64,000 nt of DNA from JAAFHB01 sp038236995 (lineage in GTDB: Bacteria; Bacteroidota; Bacteroidia; Bacteroidales; Prolixibacteraceae): contig JBBRZE010000010.1 in the NCBI GenBank assembly GCA_038236995.1, positions 23,742 to 87,741 on the forward strand. The letters run 5' to 3'. Positions within the stretch are counted from its first letter, which is position 1. Every line of letters begins with the position of its first letter. Below, piece by piece: positions 54,040 through 62,916 of the stretch. The notes beneath the pieces were generated by a model. That model ran no database searches. It saw only the letters and a list, made by a program, of their open reading frames with translations, and was not told where the DNA came from. The position numbers were made by a program, and so were the translations under genes.

Positions 54040-54360
54040 TTATTTCTGGGCCGGTGCATCCGACATATCTTTCAAGACAACACTTTTGTCAACTTTAAGT
54101 TTTACATTTTGAGCAACTTCGAGAATAATGATATTATCTTTAATTTCATCAATTTTGCCATAAATTCCGCCAGTTGTCACAATTTTATCTCCTTTTTGAA
54201 GTGCTGCCCTGAACTTTGTCATCTCTTTCTGACGTTTCATTTGCGGCCGAATCATGAAAAAATAAAAGACAACGATCATCAGACCCATCATCAAAAGCAT
54301 GTTCACCGATGAAGCTCCACCCACCGGTGCCTGAGCAATAATAAATAAAATAGAACTCAT
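54040..54360 (-). CDS. yajC: preprotein translocase subunit YajC
   Basis: A 106-aa single-span membrane protein that associates with SecDF. The TM segment is NMLLMMGLMIVVFYFFMI, followed by the invariant RPQMKRQKEMTKFRAALQKGDKIVTTGGIYGKI and IILEVAQNVKLKVDKSVV. Length and motif are typical. It overlaps the DUF1573 gene by 4 bp. No secDF is adjacent. Confidence 0.95.
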   Translation of the reverse strand: MSSILFIIAQAPVGGASSVNMLLMMGLMIVVFYFFMIRPQMKRQKEMTKFRAALQKGDKIVTTGGIYGKIDEIKDNIIILEVAQNVKLKVDKSVVLKDMSDAPAQK

Positions 54361-54824
54361 TTTTCTGTATTTAAAAGGTTATTAAACTGTTTGTTTTCTA
54401 TATAAGCACCAATTTGCAATTCTTTTCGTTCGCCTTCAGAAGTTTCGACAATTATACCCTTAATCTGGTTGCCCCATTCGCCAGCTGTATTAAAAATTAA
54501 TTCTATAGATGAAGTTTCACCTGGCTGAACAGTGCCTTGACTGAATTTAAAATCAATACATCCGCAAGACTTTTCAGCTTTACTAATTTTAAACGGAGAT
54601 CCGCCTTCATTTCGAAATACAAATGAAAATGAGACAATTTCTCCATCTTTCAGTGTACCAAAATTATGAATTTCCTTGTCAAATACAATTTTACCGGGAC
54701 CCTTTTTTTCAAATGATTTATTCTCCTTCGATATTGCCTTCCCAGGGCTTCTATCAGTGCCACATGAGTAGGATAGTAGTAATAAACTGATGATTACTAA
54801 AGTATTTAAGGTAATTGTTCTCAT
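54357..54824 (-). CDS. DUF1573 lipoprotein
   Basis: A 155-aa lipoprotein (lipobox SYSC, Cys21) with one DUF1573 (Ig-like, ASH/MSP-type) domain: HNFGTLKDGEIVSFSFVFRNEGGSPFKISKAEKSCGCIDFKFSQGTVQPGETSSIELIFNT, read here in segments. The conserved S-C-G-C motif is present. DUF1573 proteins are common in Bacteroidota; no firm function. It is translationally coupled (4-bp overlaps) with nusB upstream and yajC downstream. Confidence 0.9.
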   Translation of the reverse strand: MRTITLNTLVIISLLLLSYSCGTDRSPGKAISKENKSFEKKGPGKIVFDKEIHNFGTLKDGEIVSFSFVFRNEGGSPFKISKAEKSCGCIDFKFSQGTVQPGETSSIELIFNTAGEWGNQIKGIIVETSEGERKELQIGAYIENKQFNNLLNTEK

Positions 54825-55768
54825 CCCTCCAACAATCCTCTTCCGGCTTTCACAATTTTACCATCTTCGCGAAAGTCTTTGGTGATACGGTCAAGAACTC
54901 CGTTAATGAAGGTACTGCTACGGTTTGTACTGTAGTATTTGGCAAGCTCGATGTATTCATTTAGCGTCACCTTTACCGGGATTGAAGGGAATTCCATAAG
55001 TTCTGTTAAAGCCAATTGCATGATTAGCACATCCATGACTGCAACTCGGTCAACATCCCAGTTCTTTGTATAATTTTCGATGATCTTACGATTTTCTGTT
55101 TCGTTGTTAATCGCTTTTCTGAATAACTTAGTAGTAAATTCCTGATCCTCTTCATCTTTATATAGAGACATCAGGTATTCATTCCGATCGTTTTCACTTT
55201 TAAATTTTTTGATAGTTTTAATGACCATTGAAATCGCGAAATCGAGATCATCGTTCCAGTAAATACTTTGCTCTTCGAGTTCGTTAAGCATTATATCGCT
55301 GTTTACAAGAATGTTGCTATAGAAATCTTCGCAAAAGTGTTTGTCATTTTGAAAATCATCAGTTTCCGAATTGATATAGGTGGTATAAAGATCCGACTCA
55401 ATCATTGAGCCATAAATACCACGGATAAGATCGGGATAATTCGACCATGTAAGCTTATTGCGAGTCAGATAATCATTCAGACTTTTATCTTGTTTCAGTC
55501 TTGTAATCAGCCGGTTATTTATAAATCTAAGATTCGGATTAAGATCATCAGCGGTAGGAAGATTCTTCATTTTCCGCGATTCAATCCGCTCGTTTGCAAA
55601 ATCGCTGATTTCGCCAAGAATTGCAAAAAGCAGATGGTATAAATCGTAGGTTTTTCTGATACTGAAATGAAGCTCAGATTCAGATTGAGTCATTGTTTTT
55701 TCGGGGGATGATACGTGAGCGTATAATATTTGCAGTACCTTGGTGCGGATAATCCTTCGACTAATCAT
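54821..55768 (-). CDS. nusB: transcription antitermination factor NusB
   Basis: A 315-aa NusB in the long form usual for Bacteroidota. The conserved N-terminus SRRIIRTKVLQILYAHVSS is followed by an extended helical insert (about 30-190), then the C-terminal NusB core: NWDVDRVAVMDVLIMQLALTELMEFPSIPVKVTLNEYIELAKYYSTNRSSTFINGVLDRI, read here in parts. It binds boxA RNA with NusE in rRNA antitermination. First gene of a three-gene block with DUF1573 and yajC. Confidence 0.95.
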   Translation of the reverse strand: MISRRIIRTKVLQILYAHVSSPEKTMTQSESELHFSIRKTYDLYHLLFAILGEISDFANERIESRKMKNLPTADDLNPNLRFINNRLITRLKQDKSLNDYLTRNKLTWSNYPDLIRGIYGSMIESDLYTTYINSETDDFQNDKHFCEDFYSNILVNSDIMLNELEEQSIYWNDDLDFAISMVIKTIKKFKSENDRNEYLMSLYKDEEDQEFTTKLFRKAINNETENRKIIENYTKNWDVDRVAVMDVLIMQLALTELMEFPSIPVKVTLNEYIELAKYYSTNRSSTFINGVLDRITKDFREDGKIVKAGRGLLEG

Positions 55769-55851
55769 GTTTTATACAGAACTGGTTTCTATTAAATTTC
55801 AGGGTACAAAAATACAACAAATATCTGAGTTGCTCAATTGTTTTATCTTGT

Positions 55852-56544
55852 CTAATCTTCTTCCGATTCAACATCATTTTCTGGTAGATTATCCTCAATC
55901 TCTTCATAATCTTCAACTTCTTCTTCCGGTGAATCAGCCGGAACTGGTTTACGGTAGAAAAAGGCCAATCCAAATCCCGATATGCCTCCCCATAAATGTG
56001 ATTCCCATGAAACTTCGGGTTTCAAAGGGAAAATTCCCCAAAACATTCCGCCATATACCAATGAAACGATCATTGATATTGTCAATAATCTGATATTGAA
56101 GCCGATGATCCCGCTCATAAACAGAAAGGCGGCAAGCCCATATATGAGACCACTTGCCCCTATATGCAAAGCCTCACGTCCTCCTAACCAGACAAAAATA
56201 CCTGAAAACAGGTAAAGTAAAACGAAAATGAGGTAGGAGGATTTCCTGTAAAAGAAGAATAATGAAAAAGTAAGAATGAATAATGGAATTGTATTTGCAA
56301 TGAGATGATTGAAATTGGCATGTATAAGTGGCGAGAAGATAATCCCTCGCAGTCCCAATACATCATGTGGAAGAACTCCCCATGTTGAAAAGTTGAGATT
56401 AAATTCAAACTCAAAAAGTTTAACCAGCCACAATACTACAATGAAGGCACAGGAAACGAAAAGCGAATGCCTTACAATCCGTTTTTCCAGATTGTATTGC
56501 TCATCGGAATAACTCCCGGAATGATATCGCGAAAGTAGTGGCAT
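55852..56544 (-). CDS. rhomboid family intramembrane serine protease
   Basis: A 230-aa membrane protease with about six TM segments. Catalytic features are the HANFNHLIANT motif (TM2 His/Asn region), HIGASGLIYGLAAF with the nucleophile Ser in GASG, and ESHLWGGISGFGLAFF with the catalytic His. The C-terminal cytosolic tail is very acidic (PEEEVEDYEEIEDNLPEND). It lies 10 bp downstream of the threonine aldolase gene. An N-terminal extension (MPLLSRYHSGSYSDEQ) precedes the first TM. Confidence 0.92.
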   Translation of the reverse strand: MPLLSRYHSGSYSDEQYNLEKRIVRHSLFVSCAFIVVLWLVKLFEFEFNLNFSTWGVLPHDVLGLRGIIFSPLIHANFNHLIANTIPLFILTFSLFFFYRKSSYLIFVLLYLFSGIFVWLGGREALHIGASGLIYGLAAFLFMSGIIGFNIRLLTISMIVSLVYGGMFWGIFPLKPEVSWESHLWGGISGFGLAFFYRKPVPADSPEEEVEDYEEIEDNLPENDVESEED

Positions 56545-56554
56545 GATTTAAATC

Positions 56555-57586
56555 TTACTCTTTCAGTAAATTACGAATTAATTTAGCAAAGTTCAGAACA
56601 TCCTCCTCAGTGGTATCAAACGAAGTCATCCATCGGACTTCTCCGCGGTGTTCATTCCATGTATAAAAGAAGTATTCATCCTGTAGCTGAGGTATCAATT
56701 CTTTAGGGACAATCGCAAATATCCCGTTTCCCTCCACAGGTTGCGTGATTACTACACCTTTAAGTTTTCTAATTTCTGTTTCTAGTATTTTAGCCATTCT
56801 GTTTGAATGGGAAGCGTTCAATTTCCAGATCTCATCGCGCAAATATGGAATAAATTGAGAACCAACGAACCGCATCTTCGAATATAGTTGAGCTGCCTGT
56901 TTCCGGTAATATTTACTGTAGGAGGCCAATGCCGGATTGAAAAAAAGTACCGCTTCGCCAATCATCATTCCATTTTTTGTCCCACCAAATGAAAGAATAT
57001 CGACTCCGGCATCTTTTGTAAACGTTCTGAATGGAAGTCCGAGCGAAACTGCTGCATTCGAAATTCTGGCCCCATCCATATGAAGAAACATACCATTACG
57101 ATGGGCTAATTCTGCCAATGCCTTGATTTCATCAACTGTATAAACAGTTCCCATTTCAGATACCTGCGTAATACTTATCAATCCAGGTTGTGAATGATGC
57201 TCAAAACCAAATCCATGCAAATGGTTTTCAATTTGTTCAGGAGCGATTTTTCCATTTTGTGTGGCAATGGGGATCAACTTGCTTCCAGTAAATTTTTCAG
57301 GTGCACCACATTCATCGGTATAAATATGAGCAGTTTCCGCACAAATAACTGAATGAAACGAATGAATAGCAGATTGGATTCCCAGAATATTCGCCCCGGT
57401 ACCTGTCAATACGAAAAATACCTCAGTTGTGTCTCCGAATTCCTTTTTAAACATGCCAGTTGCTTCATTTGTCCATTTGTCGTCGCCATATCCAATGGCA
57501 TGATCACGATTGGCTTCCTCAATTGCTTTTAAAATTTGAGGATGAATTCCTGAATTGTTATCGCTGGCAAAACCTCTTTGATGCAT
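56555..57586 (-). CDS. ltaE: low-specificity L-threonine aldolase
   Basis: A 343-aa PLP enzyme that cleaves L-threonine/allo-threonine to glycine and acetaldehyde. Motifs are FASDNNSGIHPQILKAIEEAN and YGDDKWTNEATGMFKKEFG, then VFFVLTGTGANILG, AHIYTDECGAPE, HMDGARISNAAVSLG and SFGGTKNGMM, where the Lys binds PLP. Length is as expected. Its gene precedes the rhomboid gene by 10 bp; the photolyase gene is divergent. Confidence 0.93.
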   Translation of the reverse strand: MHQRGFASDNNSGIHPQILKAIEEANRDHAIGYGDDKWTNEATGMFKKEFGDTTEVFFVLTGTGANILGIQSAIHSFHSVICAETAHIYTDECGAPEKFTGSKLIPIATQNGKIAPEQIENHLHGFGFEHHSQPGLISITQVSEMGTVYTVDEIKALAELAHRNGMFLHMDGARISNAAVSLGLPFRTFTKDAGVDILSFGGTKNGMMIGEAVLFFNPALASYSKYYRKQAAQLYSKMRFVGSQFIPYLRDEIWKLNASHSNRMAKILETEIRKLKGVVITQPVEGNGIFAIVPKELIPQLQDEYFFYTWNEHRGEVRWMTSFDTTEEDVLNFAKLIRNLLKE

Positions 57587-57722
57587 ATTTGTTGATTGAG
57601 TTATAGTTTTGATGTCAAAATATTTTGATGTAAAAATATGTTTTGTTTTTGGCTTTTTAGTATATTACATGCCTTGTTATTAGGTTCGCATTTTCTTTTC
57701 GTATTAACTAATTCATTTTCGG

Positions 57723-59048
57723 ATGGCAAAAAAAGATAAAACGGTCGTAAATATTGTCTGGATGAGACGTGATTTAAGATTGGAAGATAATACCGCACTT
57801 TTTCATGCTTTAAAAACGCGTGAGAATGTTTTACTTCTTTTTATTTTTAATCCTGATATTTTAGAACGGCTTGAAGTTCGTCCCGATTTCAGGGTCAATT
57901 TTATTTATAAAACATTGGTCGGAATAAAGGAAACACTTGAGAAGATTGGGTCGAGTATTTATATCGCTCATGGAAGACCGCAGGATGTTTTCAAAAAAAT
58001 GGCCGAAGAGTTCCATATATGTAGTGTTTACACCAACCGAGATTACGAGCCATATTCTCTTTTGCGTGATCTGAATGTCGAGCGTTTTTTGAAAATCAAT
58101 AAAATAGAATATCATTCGTACAAGGATAATGTTCTTTTTGAAAAAGATGAACTCGTGAAAGATGATGGAAAACCTTACACGATTTTCACCCCGTATAAGA
58201 ATAAGTTTCTCCAGAAGTTTAACAAAGAAATGGTTCGTCCTTTGAATACAACACAGTATTTTCATAATTTCATCCGGATAAAGCCCTTGCCGATGTTGAG
58301 TATAGAAATGCTTGGTTTCGAGTCAGTTAATTTAGTTTTTCCTTCTAAGTCATTGCCACAAACTTTGCTGGAAGGTTATGCTGCAAACAGAGATTTTCCA
58401 GCGCGCAATGGTACCTCAAAGTTGAGTGTTCATTTAAGGTTTGGGACAATCAGCATACGCAAGGTTACTGCTCTGGCATTTTTACATTCCGAAACCTTCC
58501 TTTCAGAGCTCATCTGGCGTAATTTTTACAGTCAGATTCTTTGGTATTTTCCTCATGTGGCAACAAGAGCATTTAAGCCGATTTATGATAATATTCGTTG
58601 GGAAAATAATCTTGACCATTTTAATGCCTGGTGTCAGGGAAAGACTGGTTATCCGATGGTAGATGCAGGAATGCGCGAACTCAATCAAACGGGGTTTATG
58701 CACAATCGATTAAGAATGGTGACTGCAAGTTTTTTGTGTAAACATCTGTTGATTGATTGGCGATGGGGAGAAGCCTATTTTGCAGGCAAACTGAACGACT
58801 ATGAGCTTGCTTCGAACAATGGAGGGTGGCAATGGGCGGCAGGATCTGGTTGTGATGCAGCTCCCTATTTTAGAATTTTCAACCCTGAATTACAGGCCAA
58901 AAAATTTGATCCTGATTCCGAATACATCCGGAAATGGGTTCCTGAATATGGGACAATGGCTTATCCACAACCTATTATAGAGCATCGTTTTGCACGCGAA
59001 AGAGCGTTAAAGCGATACGCGCAGGGTATGAATTTTGCAGACGAATAA
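57723..59048 (+). CDS. phr: deoxyribodipyrimidine photolyase
   Basis: A 441-aa light-driven DNA repair enzyme that splits cyclobutane pyrimidine dimers. The N-terminal antenna domain begins VNIVWMRRDLRLEDNTALFHAL. The FAD domain has GTSKLSVHLRFGTISIRKV, ELIWRNFYSQILWYFP, FNAWCQGKTGYPMVDAGMRELNQTGFMHNRLRM, LLIDWRWGEAYFAGKLNDYELASNNGGWQWAAGSGCDAAPYFRIFNP (read in parts), with the usual Asn and Trp residues around FAD. It is a class I-type photolyase; cryptochrome activity is less likely. Divergent from ltaE. Confidence 0.95.
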   Translation: MAKKDKTVVNIVWMRRDLRLEDNTALFHALKTRENVLLLFIFNPDILERLEVRPDFRVNFIYKTLVGIKETLEKIGSSIYIAHGRPQDVFKKMAEEFHICSVYTNRDYEPYSLLRDLNVERFLKINKIEYHSYKDNVLFEKDELVKDDGKPYTIFTPYKNKFLQKFNKEMVRPLNTTQYFHNFIRIKPLPMLSIEMLGFESVNLVFPSKSLPQTLLEGYAANRDFPARNGTSKLSVHLRFGTISIRKVTALAFLHSETFLSELIWRNFYSQILWYFPHVATRAFKPIYDNIRWENNLDHFNAWCQGKTGYPMVDAGMRELNQTGFMHNRLRMVTASFLCKHLLIDWRWGEAYFAGKLNDYELASNNGGWQWAAGSGCDAAPYFRIFNPELQAKKFDPDSEYIRKWVPEYGTMAYPQPIIEHRFARERALKRYAQGMNFADE

Positions 59049-59155
59049 GTGTTCTTAATGAAATTATATTTTGTCAGCACCACATTATAAAATGTAAGCT
59101 GCTAATTGCCGGATGCATCACAGTATAAAACACACTATTAAATCGGAATAGATCG

Positions 59156-60502
59156 TTATATCTCAATAATTTTCAAGTTTTTACTACGATTCAGGTATCC
59201 TTTGATAATTACCCTGATATCGCGGTTATCGTTGTGTTTTTGAATGCAATCGTGAAGAAACTCTAGATTATTTGATGTGCATTCGGTTGATATATAGCCA
59301 AATCCTACATAACGACCACTCGAAATTTTAATAATTGCGTTTTCGTCGTTGTTACGCCCCTGATCAATCACAAAAAAATTTGGTGACCGGTATTGAAGCG
59401 GATGAACTGACTTATTAACGCGTAAATTGTAATTTGCTGGACTCTCAAGCCCAATGCATGCTCCCTGGCAATGATGGATCTGTGACTCGAAGCATTCACC
59501 TGAATTGCTGTCGAGATGGCACAGTTTCTTGCAAAGGGCATACTTATCGGCCAGATTGTGAAGGTAATCAAGTCCTTCCTGTTGAAAATGAAAGGTGGTC
59601 AACGGAATTTCTTCTCCCTCAATTGGTTTGATTTTTAAATTTAAATATCCAGCTGAATCTTCGAAAGAGAACAAGCCAAAGTTGAATGCCGACCGTCGCT
59701 GGCTTCTGTTATACAGCGGTTTATGCTTTTTGATCTCAGATGATTCGAGCAAAAGTGCAACTAGTTCACTACCTGTCTCCTCCCATGATACATCAGCAAT
59801 TTTGACGCGCATCTCTATTGCCTTTTTGGTTTGTGAATTGCTGAAATGGGTCAAGACGCGTTGATGAATATCTTTGCTTTTCCCAACATAAATGATATTT
59901 CCCTGGGCATCGTAAAAATAATAAACGCCTGTTTTGCCAGGAATGGCAGCCATCTTTTCGGTTGACAAGGGATATGTCTGATGAACAAAGAGCGAGGATT
60001 CAAGCAAATTATTCTGACTTAATAAAATATCGAAAAGTTTTGCAGTAGCCAGGGCGTCGCCGATAGCCCTGTGCCGGTCTGTAATCTGTATGTCAAGATC
60101 TGCACAAATATTTCCCAGTGAATAGGAGCGATGCCCTGGCAAAAGTTTCCGTCCAAGTTTTACAGTACAAATTGTTTTCCGTTTAAAATCGTACCCCAGT
60201 CGTTTAAACTCCTCTTTTACAAATGAATAATCAAACTGGGCGTTATGTGCCACAAAAATTCTTCCGGCTGTCAGTTCGACAATCTTTTTGGCGACTTCGT
60301 AAAATTTAGGGGCACCGGCAACCATATCGTTGGTTATTCCTGTGAGTCGCGTTATATTCCAGGGAATATTACATTCAGGATTTATTAACGTATTATAGGT
60401 CTCTGTCACCGACTCTCCATTATGAAGGACGATGGCAATCTCGGTTATCTTTCCATAAGAGGCACCGGTTCCGGTTGTTTCTACGTCGATGATGGCATAC
60501 AT
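59156..60502 (-). CDS. DnaQ-type 3'-5' exonuclease fused to GIY-YIG (UvrC/Cho-like) nuclease
   Basis: A 448-aa fusion. Residues about 1-165 are a DEDDh exonuclease: YAIIDVETTGTG (Exo I), HNAQFDYSFV (Exo II), HRAIGDALATAKLF (Exo III). Residues about 195-275 are a GIY-YIG domain: GKTGVYYFYDAQGNIIYVGKSKDIHQRVLTHF. The C-terminal third has UvrC-like cysteines in CKKLCHLDSNSGECFESQ and HHCQGACIG, with no helix-hairpin-helix or endonuclease-V half recognised. Such fusions are known in Bacteroidota and Actinobacteria and probably act in nucleotide excision or DNA-damage repair. The frame extends to a TTG at 60511; the ATG at 60502 (MYAIIDVETTG) fits better. Confidence 0.9.
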   Translation of the reverse strand: MYAIIDVETTGTGASYGKITEIAIVLHNGESVTETYNTLINPECNIPWNITRLTGITNDMVAGAPKFYEVAKKIVELTAGRIFVAHNAQFDYSFVKEEFKRLGYDFKRKTICTVKLGRKLLPGHRSYSLGNICADLDIQITDRHRAIGDALATAKLFDILLSQNNLLESSLFVHQTYPLSTEKMAAIPGKTGVYYFYDAQGNIIYVGKSKDIHQRVLTHFSNSQTKKAIEMRVKIADVSWEETGSELVALLLESSEIKKHKPLYNRSQRRSAFNFGLFSFEDSAGYLNLKIKPIEGEEIPLTTFHFQQEGLDYLHNLADKYALCKKLCHLDSNSGECFESQIHHCQGACIGLESPANYNLRVNKSVHPLQYRSPNFFVIDQGRNNDENAIIKISSGRYVGFGYISTECTSNNLEFLHDCIQKHNDNRDIRVIIKGYLNRSKNLKIIEI

Positions 60503-60610
60503 GGTCTGCAAAGTTAATTATTTGGTACTTTCGTCCAATCAAAATCCTTTAAGAAACCTGTAAAAGGATAGACCTTATTTGTATCTTTTAAAAACAATAT
60601 TTTATTTAAG

Positions 60611-61423
60611 ATGATGGAAAACAATAATTTAAATGAATATCTTAAATTAGCAATAAATGCTGCTCTACATGCCGGACGAAAAATTATGGATGTTTACCGA
60701 TCTGGAAATTTTGGTGTTGAGCAGAAAAGTGATCTTTCGCCAGTCACAATTGCCGACAAAGCTGCAAGTAAAATTATTGACGAGTTATTAAATTCATCAG
60801 GACTACCTTATCTATCAGAAGAAGAGTTATTTAGTTCCTTCCAAGAACGTAGTAAATGGGGATTGTTTTGGTGTGTCGATCCGCTCGATGGTACAAAAGA
60901 ATTTATCCGCAAAAGCCGCGATTTCACAGTGAATATTGCACTAATTGACAAGAATGAACCCATTCTTGGTGTTGTTTATCTGCCGGCATTCGATTGTCTC
61001 TATTTCGGCGGAAAGGGAATTGCTTCCCGGAAATATGACCAGGTAAAGAATGTTTCAGTTTCGGAAATTATCGAAAATTCATTTCAACTTCCTATGAAGC
61101 AAAGTAATGAAAAATTTGTAATGATCGGAAGTCACTCTCATTTGGATGATGAAACAAAAGCTTACTTTGAAACTGTCTTTGAAGAGAAGGGTAGGGGAAA
61201 CGTTGAAATTCTTATACGGGGGAGCTCACTAAAAATGTGCCTGATAGCTGAAGGTCTGGCTGACTATTATCCCCGGCTGAGTCATATTATGGAATGGGAT
61301 ATTGCGGCTGGTCATGCTATTTGTGAAGCTGCTGGTTGCCAGGTTACCGACTGGAACGGAAACCAACTGACCTACAACAGATCAGATTTTTTCATGCCAT
61401 GGTTTAAAATCATCAGAAATTAA
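60611..61423 (+). CDS. cysQ: 3'(2'),5'-bisphosphate nucleotidase
   Basis: A 270-aa Li+-sensitive inositol-monophosphatase-fold enzyme that removes the 3' phosphate of PAP. Motifs are EQKSDLSPVTIADKAASKII, LSEEELFSSFQERSKWGLFWCVDPLDGTKEFIR (the metal-binding D-P-L-D-G-T-K-E signature) and IMEWDIAAGHAICEAAGC (the second W-D motif). Fits CysQ better than inositol monophosphatase because of the DGTKEF motif. No sulfate assimilation genes are adjacent. Ends 76 bp before the HD gene, convergent, with no strong terminator. Confidence 0.92.
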   Translation: MMENNNLNEYLKLAINAALHAGRKIMDVYRSGNFGVEQKSDLSPVTIADKAASKIIDELLNSSGLPYLSEEELFSSFQERSKWGLFWCVDPLDGTKEFIRKSRDFTVNIALIDKNEPILGVVYLPAFDCLYFGGKGIASRKYDQVKNVSVSEIIENSFQLPMKQSNEKFVMIGSHSHLDDETKAYFETVFEEKGRGNVEILIRGSSLKMCLIAEGLADYYPRLSHIMEWDIAAGHAICEAAGCQVTDWNGNQLTYNRSDFFMPWFKIIRN

Positions 61424-61499
61424 TAAAGCTTTTTCAAAATATATATCTTAGTTTAAGATTCTATAAATCAAGTGTATATTGTTCTATTTTAGGGTGGGT

Positions 61500-62282
61500 T
61501 TAGATTTGGTTTTCAACGTGAATTCTTATCATCCGGTAGATCTCAATAACACTGTCATTTTTAGGAAGCGAATCATAGATATGACGTATGTATTGTTTCT
61601 GATTAAGGATCTGAAAACTCTTCTTAAAATGAAGATCGAAAATCCAGGACATCTGGAAAATAAGAAAATCGTTGAAAGTCATAATATCAGCCCTGCTCGG
61701 AATGCCACCTTCAACTATTATTTTTGAAAATGAAGGTGTAACAATTGGTTTCTCCGAAAGAGCAAGTTCCAGAGCCATATTGGGCATACTACCTCTACGT
61801 GTAATATATTCAGAAGTTGATCGCCATGTGTCCAATTTGTCAGCATCGCGCAAAAGTTTCACATAGAATAGAATCGCTTCTCCCTCTTTGTCTTTCTTTG
61901 GAAGTTCCGGTTTATTGTGATTTTTAATGACTTGTATTACAATATTCTGAGTCGCTTCGTCAAGCTCACTAAAAATCGGACTTGCCTTTAAATATTCGAT
62001 ACTTGCATCTGCATGATCGATAGTTTTACTGTCTGCATTTTCAGGAAGAAGCAACCATAATCTGCCGATATCGTGAAATTGAGCTGTGATCTCGGCTACA
62101 TGCTTCTCATTTTCGCTAAGTTCAAGTGATTCAGCTAAAATAATTATATTCTCAACTACTCTATTAATATGAAGTATGGTTTTTTCAACCGTCGAATCAG
62201 AATTGTAAGGTGCATTTTTAAAGATCGTTGCATAGTCCTCAAAAGCTGTTCGTAATGTAGAAATTAATTCACCGGGCACCAT
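61500..62282 (-). CDS. HD domain protein
   Basis: A 260-aa protein with an HD metal-dependent phosphohydrolase domain at about 35-155: HINRVVENIIILAESLELSENE, then AEITAQFHDIGRLWLL (the H-D pair), DHADASIEYL and KLLRDADKLDTWRS (the later Asp). The C-terminal part (LALSEKPIVTPSFSKI ... DFLIFQMSWIFDLHFKKSFQIL) is helical and matches a type of HD protein seen in several phyla. A nucleotide or other phosphate ester could be the substrate; unknown. Single gene. Confidence 0.85.
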   Translation of the reverse strand: MVPGELISTLRTAFEDYATIFKNAPYNSDSTVEKTILHINRVVENIIILAESLELSENEKHVAEITAQFHDIGRLWLLLPENADSKTIDHADASIEYLKASPIFSELDEATQNIVIQVIKNHNKPELPKKDKEGEAILFYVKLLRDADKLDTWRSTSEYITRRGSMPNMALELALSEKPIVTPSFSKIIVEGGIPSRADIMTFNDFLIFQMSWIFDLHFKKSFQILNQKQYIRHIYDSLPKNDSVIEIYRMIRIHVENQI

Positions 62283-62471
62283 TGAATTTAGATTATGGGT
62301 TCTTTACAAAAGTAGTATTTTCGACCTGAAACACGATATGGGAATACTAATTTAAAGACCGAATTGAAAAATTTAACATTGAGAGCTAATATCAGCAATT
62401 TTGTGCATATATGGTTACAGAACATTTTCTGTTTGAAGAATAATACTACTTTTGTAACCGCCTTCAGAAAT

Positions 62472-62543
62472 GGCCCCATAGTTAAATGGATAGAATGGAG
62501 GATTCCGGTTCCTTTGATCTGGGTTCGAATCCCGGTGGGGTCA
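62472..62543 (+). tRNA. tRNA-Arg(CCG)
   Basis: A 72-nt cloverleaf folds from the sequence. The acceptor stem GGCCCCA pairs with TGGGGTC (one G-T), the D arm begins GTTAAATGGATAGAAT, the anticodon arm is GAGGA / TCCTT with loop TTCCGGT and anticodon CCG at 62515-62517, and the T arm is CTGGG TTCGAAT CCCGG. The discriminator base is A at 62543; CCA is not encoded. A terminator hairpin starts 11 bp later. Confidence 0.93.
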
Positions 62544-62554
62544 CAAAAATTTAT

Positions 62555-62590
62555 AAAGCCTTCAAAATCACTGATTTTGAAGGCTTTTTT
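62555..62590 (+). terminator. intrinsic terminator after tRNA-Arg
   Basis: AAAGCCTTCAAAAT (62555-62568) pairs perfectly with ATTTTGAAGGCTTT (62574-62587) with a 5-nt loop, followed by T residues. Confidence 0.9.
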
Positions 62591-62916
62591 GTGTTCAAAA
62601 ACTTAATTATTTTTATTAAGGCATAATGAATCATTTAAAAAACAAGCTTTCGTTTCTTTAAAAGAAATTCACGTAAAAAAGAAACAAAAAATATTCAATA
62701 ATCGTATTTAGTCTAAATAAACTCAAATAATGAGTTTATTTAAAAAGTTTCATGCGTTTAAGATTACAAATAATATTGTTAAAAAATTAGGACGTAATTA
62801 AATTCACGGAATCGCAATATCTCCTTAATAATTTTATCTACTATTTCATGCTAATTGTTAGAAAATAAGTAACTTAATAATTATTTTCCCGCCTTTATTA
62901 CCAAAAATTAAATTGT
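62591..62916. other. AT-rich intergenic region with a perfect 12-bp hairpin
   Basis: There is no gene in this 326-bp gap. TAAATAAACTCA (62714-62725) and TGAGTTTATTTA (62731-62742) pair perfectly over 12 bp with a 5-nt loop. Flanks lack a T run on the + strand, so it is more likely an operator or RNA hairpin than a terminator. A second pair, gtttcttt / aaagaaac (about 62650-62684), is less convincing. The region should contain the promoter of the gene at 62917. Confidence 0.5.

Noticed and set aside
52973..54360. ybbR next to a diadenylate cyclase (cdaA) in this block
   Set aside because: The neighbouring genes are yajC and coaE; no DAC-domain protein is coded in the window, so a CdaR-type role is not supported.
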